DNA of 8,332 nucleotides from Casp-actino8 sp041159745. GTDB lineage: Bacteria; Actinomycetota; Acidimicrobiia; Acidimicrobiales; Ilumatobacteraceae. The notes under the pieces were generated by a model. The model was not told the DNA's origin. It did no database searches and was given only the letters and a program-made list of their open reading frames with translations. A program made the translations under genes and the position numbers. Below are positions 1-5,036 of the stretch, one piece after another (positions within the stretch are counted from its first letter, which is position 1; every line of letters begins with the position of its first letter). The stretch is taken from NCBI GenBank assembly GCA_041159745.1, contig JBEAXP010000098.1, forward strand, positions 1 through 8,332, in the 5' to 3' direction.

Positions 1-1
1 C

Positions 2-166
2 GTGGTCCTCGATCTTCCCGGCATCGTCGGTTTCGCCGTGGTCGGTGGCATCGGCTTCGCCGGTGCCACGGCCTACTGGTTTGGCCTGTCGCAGTTGGCC
101 AAGGGTTCGGTGGAGGTTCCGAAGATTCGCAACTACGTGCGTCGGCGGTTCATTCCGGAGGACTGA
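2..166 (+). CDS. C-terminal end of an unidentified membrane protein (5' partial)
   Basis: The reading frame is open from the left edge and stops at TGA 164-166, giving 54 residues here. The first ~28 residues are hydrophobic and glycine-rich (IVGFAVVGGIGFAGATAYWF), consistent with one transmembrane segment. A basic tail follows (KIRNYVRRRF) and the protein ends in PED. A GTG lies at 2-4, so a tiny complete protein is formally possible, but no upstream sequence is available to test this and the frame more likely continues to the left. The gene is convergent with the Zincin_2 gene and their 3' ends overlap by 17 bp. I do not recognise a family and assign no function. Confidence 0.6.
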   Translation: MVLDLPGIVGFAVVGGIGFAGATAYWFGLSQLAKGSVEVPKIRNYVRRRFIPED

Positions 167-1346
167 CGTCGAGGCGGGCGAGCCACAGGCCCGGCGCGTC
201 GATCTCGGCCACCGTGGGGAGAGCTTCGGCCGAACGCAGAAGCGGCGACAGACCATCGGCACCGGCGCGCTCGATCACGCCGGCCACGAACGACTTCCCG
301 CGCTCGACCTGGGAGCGATTGAGGCGCAGTCCGAGCAACTTCTCCACGAAAGCCGTGTCGTCACCCGATTCGATACGGCGACGTCGTGCCGCCTCGGCGA
401 GGCGGCCGGGATTGCCGAGAATGCGTGCTCCCACCTGATCGGCGATGTGGTCGGCCCAACCCACAACGAGAGCGAGGACGACGTCGAGCTCGGGTTGCAG
501 CGCATCCTGCTCGGGAGTTCGCACGGCGCCGAGCAGAACCTCGGGATCGGCGAACACCTTCTGCAGCGACTGCATCATCGCCATCGGATCGTCCGACTCG
601 AGCGACGACAACTTGTCGGAGATGGCCGATGGGTTGGGGCGGAAGGAAGCGGCGTGACGGCGGACGAGTCGGTCGAGTCGCTCGCGGACGTGAGTGATGC
701 CGAGAACCGTGTGGAGCGAATACTCATTGATGAGCGTCCACATGCGAACGTCGTCGCGGGGCAGGCTCCATTCGTCGGCGAAGGTGTCGATGTTGTCGAT
801 CACGAACATGGGTGCACCCGTACCGCGTGGCAATGGCAGGTCGTACTGGCCGAACGCCCGTCGCGCGAGCAATCCGACCATCGAGCCGACGGTCATCCCC
901 ATCATCACCGGTGCGAGCATTCCGCTGAGTTGGCTGAACATCGCCGCGAACGGATCGGATGACGTGTCGTCGTCGTTGCTCGGTTGACCCGACTGCAACG
1001 CGGTGGCCAGATCGGTGAAGAGAGGTTTGAAGTCGTCGAGCGTTCGCTGCACCCACATCGCGCGGGTGACGACGTTCGGCTCGATGTCGAGGGACGCATC
1101 GGGTCGACCGGTGACCGACTGGATCTGAAGCGACACGATCCGGGCCAGGTCGACGAAGGCGACGCGTGCCGCCGGGTCGGGGTTGTTCTCCGAACGACCT
1201 TCGGTCGCCGTGAGGAGAGCGATCTGTCGAGCGGTGTCCCACTGGATCGGACCCTGACCAGCGAACATCTTCATCATGTCGCCGAAGAACGGCAGGCCGC
1301 CGAAAGGCGACTCGTCGTCGCCGGGGCGGGGGAGATCACCGGTCAT
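150..1346 (-). CDS. Zincin_2-family protein (F420-associated/putative hydrolase type) with degenerate zinc motif
   Basis: This 398-residue protein resembles the actinobacterial zincin-like family (Pfam Zincin_2, formerly DUF2342; TIGR03624 group). The N-terminus (residues 14-30, FGGLPFFGDMMKMFAGQ) is the family's Gly/Met-rich lead-in. Next comes IQWDTARQIA (34-43), a glycine-rich segment around 145-165, and LPRDDVRMW (195-203), which precedes the helix that carries HExxH in active relatives. Here that site reads N207-E-Y-S-L-H212: only the glutamate is kept and both metal-binding histidines are absent or shifted. The C-terminal part has the family features GWADHIADQVGARIL (296-310) and GLRLNRSQVERGKSF (339-353). 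Length is normal. No signal peptide is seen, so it is probably cytoplasmic. The ATG at 1346 is favoured because a TAGGCT box lies 6 nt upstream. Function is unknown, and peptidase activity is doubtful. Family membership is from recalled sequence patterns. Confidence 0.82.
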   Translation of the reverse strand: MTGDLPRPGDDESPFGGLPFFGDMMKMFAGQGPIQWDTARQIALLTATEGRSENNPDPAARVAFVDLARIVSLQIQSVTGRPDASLDIEPNVVTRAMWVQRTLDDFKPLFTDLATALQSGQPSNDDDTSSDPFAAMFSQLSGMLAPVMMGMTVGSMVGLLARRAFGQYDLPLPRGTGAPMFVIDNIDTFADEWSLPRDDVRMWTLINEYSLHTVLGITHVRERLDRLVRRHAASFRPNPSAISDKLSSLESDDPMAMMQSLQKVFADPEVLLGAVRTPEQDALQPELDVVLALVVGWADHIADQVGARILGNPGRLAEAARRRRIESGDDTAFVEKLLGLRLNRSQVERGKSFVAGVIERAGADGLSPLLRSAEALPTVAEIDAPGLWLARLDVSPPE

Positions 1347-1352
1347 GGAGCG

Positions 1353-1358
1353 AGCCTA
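1353..1358 (-). promoter_or_regulatory. -10 box (TAGGCT) for the Zincin_2 gene, leaderless type
   Basis: On the minus strand the sequence is TAGGCT, then CGCTCC, then ATG. The TANNNT hexamer therefore ends 6 nt before the start codon, which would put the transcription start at or next to the A of ATG. No Shine-Dalgarno sequence and no convincing -35 box is visible. The same spacing recurs at moaE and the nitroreductase gene. Confidence 0.55.
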
Positions 1359-1400
1359 CGGCCGGTGGGCGACGCGCCGGTTTCGGCCCGGAATGACGGC

Positions 1401-1406
1401 TACGGT
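1401..1406 (+). promoter_or_regulatory. -10 box (TACGGT) for the SDR-like gene, leaderless type
   Basis: TACGGT is followed by 8 nt and then ATG at 1415. The gap before the ATG has no Shine-Dalgarno sequence. The box lies in the 68-bp divergent region shared with the Zincin_2 gene, so each gene has its own TANNNT. A transcript would start 0-2 nt before the ATG. Confidence 0.5.
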
Positions 1407-1414
1407 TTCGTTCG

Positions 1415-2452
1415 ATGTCACTCGACGCACCCTCTTTGAGCGAAGACTCGGCTGGTCGCTCGGCGCGCTCGGGTCTGGCGACGGTCGTCGTCACCGGGGC
1501 GTCGTGGCCGTTGGGTCGGCGAGTCGTCGAGCGACTGTGCGCCGTCGACGTCTATGACGTTCACGAGGCGCGTCGCGGAGACGATCTGGACGCGCTCGTC
1601 GACGGTGACATCGATGTCGTGGTGCATCTGGCTCCGGGCGATCACGACGCCCTCGCCACCCGCGGTCGCAGCGCCGCGGTCGGAACCCCCGAGTTGTTGG
1701 CGGCGGCATCGTCGCGCAACGTGAAGCACATCGTCCTGTTGTCGTCGGCGATGGTGTATGGCGCGTGGCCGAACAATCCCGTGCCTCTCACCGAAGACGT
1801 CGCGGTGCGTCCCGACTTCGGTTTCGCCTTCGCCCGTCAGTTGGCCACGGTCGAGCAGATGGTCGACGATTGGAGTGCCGACGACGATCGGCGCACGACA
1901 TGTGTTCTGCGTCCGGTGCCGGCCATGGCCGCCGACGGAACGTCGTCGTTGGTGCGCGCACTCGCTGCCGGCATGGGTGGACGCCTCGGCGAAGACGACG
2001 TGCCGGCACAGTTCTTGCATCTCGACGACTTGGCGGCCGCCGTTGTCCTCGCCGTCGACAAGCGACTCTCGGGGATCTACAACGTGGCTCCCGACGGCCA
2101 CGTGCCCGGTTCGCGCGTGCGCTCGTTGTGGGGGTTGGCCCCGCGGCTGCGGTTGCCCGACCGCGTGGCCGAGACCGTGGCCGACCTGCGCTGGCGTTTT
2201 CAGCGGGGCCCGATTCCCCCTGGTCTGAGGCCCTATGTTCGGTCGCCCTGGCTGGTGTCGAACGGCAAATTACGGGCCGAGGGCTGGGTCCCGTCCGTCA
2301 CCAACGAGCAGGCCTTCGTGGAGGGCACCGAAACCAAGTGGTGGACGATGCTCACGCCGAAGCGCAAGCAGGAGATCGCTCTGGTCGCGATGGTGCTCGT
2401 GGTCGTGAACGTGATCGCCGGCGTGGTGTTCGCGGTTCGTCGTCGACGCTGA
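1415..2452 (+). CDS. Tail-anchored SDR/NAD-dependent epimerase-like protein, probable pseudoenzyme
   Basis: This 345-residue protein has the layout of an extended short-chain dehydrogenase/epimerase. A first strand and turn read VVVTGASWPLG (24-34), followed by DVVVHLAP (67-74), VLLSSAMVYG (107-116), and a downstream substrate region with the usual FLHLDDLAAAVVLA (200-213) and GIYNVAP (220-226). Key residues are altered. The TGxxGxxG loop has Trp31 in place of the middle glycine. The segment corresponding to YxxxK in the common YARxKAEVE block reads FARQLATVE, giving Phe139 and Leu143. The serine pair (S110-S111) is kept. The C-terminus carries a hydrophobic segment (~321-340) flanked by KRK and RRRRR, so the protein appears anchored by its tail. 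A regulatory or binding role is more likely than oxidoreductase activity, but that is inference. It converges on the trypsin-like gene with a 17-bp gap. Confidence 0.8.
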   Translation: MSLDAPSLSEDSAGRSARSGLATVVVTGASWPLGRRVVERLCAVDVYDVHEARRGDDLDALVDGDIDVVVHLAPGDHDALATRGRSAAVGTPELLAAASSRNVKHIVLLSSAMVYGAWPNNPVPLTEDVAVRPDFGFAFARQLATVEQMVDDWSADDDRRTTCVLRPVPAMAADGTSSLVRALAAGMGGRLGEDDVPAQFLHLDDLAAAVVLAVDKRLSGIYNVAPDGHVPGSRVRSLWGLAPRLRLPDRVAETVADLRWRFQRGPIPPGLRPYVRSPWLVSNGKLRAEGWVPSVTNEQAFVEGTETKWWTMLTPKRKQEIALVAMVLVVVNVIAGVVFAVRRRR

Positions 2453-2471
2453 CAGCTCGGCTTGTCGCGTC
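2445..2471. terminator. Imperfect hairpin between convergent genes, candidate bidirectional terminator
   Basis: GACGC (2445-2449) pairs with GCGTC (2467-2471), and GACA (2451-2454) pairs with TGTC (2463-2466), with T2450 bulged. Two more G-C pairs are possible inside the loop. The structure spans the end of the SDR-like gene and reaches the stop codon of the trypsin-like gene on the other strand. There is no U-tract, so intrinsic termination is not certain. Its position is the main argument. Confidence 0.4.
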
Positions 2472-3255
2472 AGTCGTTCGCGAAGACATCGGCGAGAACG
2501 TCGGAGATGGTGTCGGTCATCACGATCGCGAGTCGTTCGCCGACGTGCGTGCAGATTCCCACCAACTGTCCCGACTGATCGACGACGGGTGCACCTTCGG
2601 CGACCGCCGCCGGATCGAACGGTGTGTTCGAAGTGAGCATCGCGACGCTCCCGGTGATCGAGTCGACGCGCAATCGCAGCGGAGTCTCCGACAGCACGAT
2701 CACGTCCTGACCGGGATCGACACCGCGTGACGCAAACGCCGCATCGGGACCGACGGTGTCGGAACCCGACACGAGCACCGCGATCGACGACACCGGATCG
2801 ACGTAGGCGACTTCGAGCGACGCCTTGCCGCCGTCGGCCATGAACGCATCGATCTGCTGTTCGTCACCTACGGCCAACTGCGTGGTGATGAGCACGTCGG
2901 AGTCGCCCACCCGCACGGCCATCGGTGGTTGGGCGTCGCGGTTGGCGCTGATGCGTGCGTAGGCGAGGTCGGCACTGGTGAGTCGCACCACGGTTGCGGT
3001 GTCGGTCTCGCCCGAGGACGGGCGCGAGAGAATGACGAGTCCGATCACGAGACACAAACCGAGGAACACCGAGACGCCGACGACTCCGCGACCCACCTCG
3101 GCGACCGAGTAAGGATTTTCCGCGACGACCCGTTGGGTGAGCCCGACTTCGGACGGATGGCGCCATGTGCGTTCGTGCGGAGGGAGCGGCGCCGCTGGGT
3201 ACGAGCCGGACGACGAGGCCGACTCGCGGTCGGGATTGTTCTCGTCGATGCCCAC
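2470..3255 (-). CDS. Single-pass membrane protein with trypsin/HtrA-like domain lacking the catalytic triad
   Basis: This 261-residue protein starts with GTG at 3255. Residues 1-50 are polar and contain PPHERTWRHPSEVG (25-38). One transmembrane helix follows (~57-77), so the rest should be outside the cytoplasm. Residues ~90-257 follow the strand pattern of trypsin-like (S1C) domains: VLITTQLAVG (121-130) matches the His region, VDPVSSIAVL (152-161) the Asp region (DPxTDLAVL in HtrA), and AEGAPVVDQSGQLVGI (219-234) the GNSGGPLxDxxGxVVGI region. At the three catalytic positions the residues are Leu127, Ser157 and Glu220, so no triad remains. There is no PDZ domain. A sensing, scaffold or ligand-binding role outside the membrane is plausible but unproven. 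The fold is read from motifs only; a completely different fold is possible though less likely. It is divergent from moaE. Confidence 0.78.
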   Translation of the reverse strand: MGIDENNPDRESASSSGSYPAAPLPPHERTWRHPSEVGLTQRVVAENPYSVAEVGRGVVGVSVFLGLCLVIGLVILSRPSSGETDTATVVRLTSADLAYARISANRDAQPPMAVRVGDSDVLITTQLAVGDEQQIDAFMADGGKASLEVAYVDPVSSIAVLVSGSDTVGPDAAFASRGVDPGQDVIVLSETPLRLRVDSITGSVAMLTSNTPFDPAAVAEGAPVVDQSGQLVGICTHVGERLAIVMTDTISDVLADVFAND

Positions 3256-3264
3256 GATCGTGTG

Positions 3265-3270
3265 AGGTTA
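3265..3270 (-). promoter_or_regulatory. -10 box (TAACCT) for the trypsin-like membrane protein
   Basis: The minus strand reads TAACCT, 9 nt, then the GTG start at 3255. No Shine-Dalgarno sequence lies in the 9 nt. Transcription would begin about 2-3 nt before, or at, the start codon. The 83-bp divergent region (3256-3338) also holds the moaE box; no clear operator was seen in it. Confidence 0.45.
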
Positions 3271-3326
3271 GTGATCATTCCGCGCCGAGTGGGCTCGCCC
3301 CCGCCCGACCACGAGGCGGCAACCGA

Positions 3327-3332
3327 TACCAT
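3327..3332 (+). promoter_or_regulatory. -10 box (TACCAT) for the moaE-mreB operon, leaderless type
   Basis: TACCAT is followed by CGCCTC and the GTG start at 3339, a 6-nt gap identical to that at the Zincin_2 and nitroreductase genes. No ribosome-binding site is present. This box also supports GTG 3339 as the moaE start rather than any start further upstream. Confidence 0.55.
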
Positions 3333-3338
3333 CGCCTC

Positions 3339-3842
3339 GTGTTCTCCGAGCTGACGACCGATCACTGGTTCGAGGTCACCGAAGAACCACTGTCGGTCGG
3401 CGCGGTGTACGACTGGGCGGTTCGATCCGACTGCGGAGCGGTCGTCGTGTTCTCCGGAACCGTGCGCGATCACGCCGAAGAGGCGGGCGAACTCCGCACC
3501 GGTGTCACCCACCTCGAGTACGAGGCCTACGACGAAGAGGTCGTCCCGCGCTTTCGTGCCATCGCCGCCGAGACCCGTGCCCGCTGGACCGACCTGGGTC
3601 GTATCGCACTCATCCACCGCGTCGGGCGTCTGGCCCTCGGGGAGAGTTCGGTGCTCGTCGTCGTGTCATCGCCTCATCGTCCGGAGGCCTTCGCGGCCGC
3701 CCGCTTCGCCATCGATGCTCTCAAGGCCGCGGCTCCGATCTGGAAGCGTGAAGAGTGGGCCGGCGGCTCGGCGTGGGGAACCGGAGCCACCGAAGTCACC
3801 GAGCCGTCGCGCGTGCGATCGTCCGACGAGGCGGGTGTCTGA
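3339..3842 (+). CDS. moaE: Molybdopterin synthase catalytic (large) subunit MoaE
   Basis: The 167-residue protein matches MoaE, the subunit that carries the active site of molybdopterin synthase. With thiocarboxylated MoaD it puts two sulfurs onto precursor Z (cyclic pyranopterin monophosphate) to make molybdopterin in the cytoplasm. Visible family blocks are GAVVVFSGTVRDHAE (33-47), THLEYEAYDEE (57-67), IALIHRVGRLALGES (89-103), VVSSPHRPEAFAAARFAID (108-126) and ALKAAAPIWKREEW (127-140). The two lysines matching E. coli Lys119 and Lys126 are present at Lys129 and Lys136. The GTG start at 3339 sits 6 nt after a TANNNT box. The C-terminal tail (~150-167) is polar and slightly extended. No moaD or other molybdenum cofactor gene lies nearby, so its partner must be encoded elsewhere. 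It heads an apparent operon with a small membrane protein and mreB. Confidence 0.95.
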   Translation: MFSELTTDHWFEVTEEPLSVGAVYDWAVRSDCGAVVVFSGTVRDHAEEAGELRTGVTHLEYEAYDEEVVPRFRAIAAETRARWTDLGRIALIHRVGRLALGESSVLVVVSSPHRPEAFAAARFAIDALKAAAPIWKREEWAGGSAWGTGATEVTEPSRVRSSDEAGV

Positions 3843-4037
3843 GTGACCGTCGCTCTCGTCGTCATCGTCATCGTCATCGCGTTGGTGTTCGTTGTTCTCA
3901 TCGCGAGTCGCCGCACTCCTGCGAGCAACGACGGCGTCGACGACTTTCGCCGCCATCTCGATGCGCTCTCTCCCGAAGCGCGTCAGCAAGTGATCGATCG
4001 AGTTCAGCACCGAGAAGAGGACGACGATGGCGCGTGA
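3843..4037 (+). CDS. Small single-pass membrane protein between moaE and mreB (64 aa)
   Basis: The GTG start directly abuts the moaE TGA (3840-3842), and the stop (4035-4037) lies inside mreB, overlapping it by 11 nt. This placement suggests translational coupling on both sides. The product has an N-terminal hydrophobic helix of Val and Ile (residues ~3-21), encoded partly by three tandem GTCATC units (3861-3878). A basic pair SRR (22-24) follows. The ~40-residue soluble tail contains FRRHLDALSPEARQQVIDRV (35-54), likely helical, and ends in acidic EEDDDGA. With the helix at the extreme N-terminus and SRR behind it, the tail is probably cytoplasmic. A weak GAGG (3828-3831) sits 11 nt upstream of the GTG. 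I recognise no named family. The link to MreB is positional only; a membrane partner of MreB is one hypothesis. Confidence 0.78.
   Translation: MTVALVVIVIVIALVFVVLIASRRTPASNDGVDDFRRHLDALSPEARQQVIDRVQHREEDDDGA
4015..4020 (+). promoter_or_regulatory. Ribosome-binding site (AAGAGG) of mreB
   Basis: AAGAGG lies 6 nt upstream of the mreB ATG at 4027, inside the small membrane protein gene. It fixes the mreB start. It is also the clearest Shine-Dalgarno sequence in the window, in contrast to the first genes of transcripts, which show TANNNT boxes there instead. Confidence 0.6.
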
Positions 4038-5031
4038 CCTAGCGATCGACCTCGGCACCGCCAACACGCTCGTGTACATGAAGGGCCGCGGCATCGTGCT
4101 CAACGAGCCGTCGGTGATCGCCCTCAATCGCCAGACCGGCGAGGTTCTGGCCACCGGGCACGAGGCCTGGCACATGATCGGCCGGACCCCCGGCTACATC
4201 GTCGCCGTGCGACCCCTCCGCGGGGGCGCCATCACCGATTTCGACGTCACCGAGCGCATGATCCGCCTGCTCCTGCAGCGGGTGGGGGTCAGCCGGTTCA
4301 CCCGTCCCAAGGTGGTCATTTGCGTCCCGTCGGCCATCACCGAGGTCGAGCGGAGGGCCGTCACCGACGCTGCCCGCCGGGCCGGTGCCGCCGACGCCCA
4401 GCTCATCGAACAGCCCATGGCCGCGGCCATCGGAGCCAACCTGCCCATCGACGAGCCGGTGGGCAACATGGTCATCGACATCGGCGGTGGCACGAGCGAG
4501 ACCGCGGTCATCAGCCTGGGCGGCATCGTCGCGCTCGAAGCCGTGCGTGTCGGAAGTTTCGACATCGACAACGCCATCCAGAACTACGTCCGCCGCGAAC
4601 ACGGCATCGCCATCGGCGAACGCACCGCCGAAGAGATCAAGGTCGCCATTGGTTCGGCCGCCGAGACGCCCGACGAAGTCGAGGCCGAAGTGAGCGGGCG
4701 CGACCTCATGCAGGGATTGCCCAAGACCGTGATCCTCACTCCGGAAGAAATTCGCTACGCGATCGACGACGTCGTCACCCAGATCGTGCAGTCGGTCGTG
4801 CGGTGTCTCGCCAAGGCGCCGCCCGAACTCGCGCAGGACTTTCTCGTGCGCGGTATGTATCTCGTGGGCGGCGGCGGACTCCTTCGCGGTCTCGCCGAGC
4901 GCATCGAACGCGAGACCCAGGTTCCGGTTCGCATGTCCAACATGCCGCTCGAGGCGGTGGTTCTCGGTGCCGGGCACTGCATCGAGAACTACGACGCATT
5001 GAAGCGCATGTTCATGGGCCAGCGTCGCTGA
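4027..5031 (+). CDS. mreB: Rod shape-determining actin homologue MreB/Mbl
   Basis: The 334-residue protein is a full-length MreB. It is a bacterial actin that polymerises with ATP on the inner face of the membrane and guides cell-wall synthesis. Phosphate loop 1 is DLGTANTLVY (8-17). Loop 2 is DIGGGTSETAV (151-161). The adenosine motif is LVGGGGLLRGL (279-289). Other family blocks are CVPSAITEVERRAV (99-112), LIEQPMAAAIGANLP (126-140; Glu128 kept, Gln129 where many MreBs have a second Glu) and ERTAEEIKVAIGSA (198-211). The ATG at 4027 has a good AAGAGG site. mreC, mreD, pbp2 and rodA are absent from the window, and the next gene is a crotonase, so this is an orphan copy. It could be the only MreB, with partners elsewhere, or an Mbl-like paralogue. 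Confidence 0.95.
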   Translation: MARDLAIDLGTANTLVYMKGRGIVLNEPSVIALNRQTGEVLATGHEAWHMIGRTPGYIVAVRPLRGGAITDFDVTERMIRLLLQRVGVSRFTRPKVVICVPSAITEVERRAVTDAARRAGAADAQLIEQPMAAAIGANLPIDEPVGNMVIDIGGGTSETAVISLGGIVALEAVRVGSFDIDNAIQNYVRREHGIAIGERTAEEIKVAIGSAAETPDEVEAEVSGRDLMQGLPKTVILTPEEIRYAIDDVVTQIVQSVVRCLAKAPPELAQDFLVRGMYLVGGGGLLRGLAERIERETQVPVRMSNMPLEAVVLGAGHCIENYDALKRMFMGQRR

Positions 5032-5036
5032 CCGTC

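Noticed and set aside
45..962. 305-codon open frame antisense to the Zincin_2 gene
   Set aside because: Its composition is Arg/Glu/His/Ser-rich with no domain, and it lies opposite a gene with clear family blocks; it is a by-product of high GC and codon bias.
1765..2730. 321-codon plus-strand open frame overlapping the SDR and trypsin-like genes
   Set aside because: It is very Arg-rich, out of frame with the SDR and antisense to the next gene, with no start signal.
3256..3338. Operator or molybdenum-cofactor riboswitch upstream of moaE
   Set aside because: The proposed transcription start is at the GTG, leaving no leader for a riboswitch, and no clear palindrome was found.
3861..3878. Three tandem GTCATC units as a possible regulatory or phase-variable repeat
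   Set aside because: Only three copies, in frame, encoding Val-Ile in a transmembrane helix; expected from composition. Unit length of 6 cannot shift the frame.
4039..4977. 312-codon open frame antisense to mreB
   Set aside because: It is a full-length shadow of mreB in reverse complement codons (many His/Asp/Gly), with no recognisable domain or start signal.
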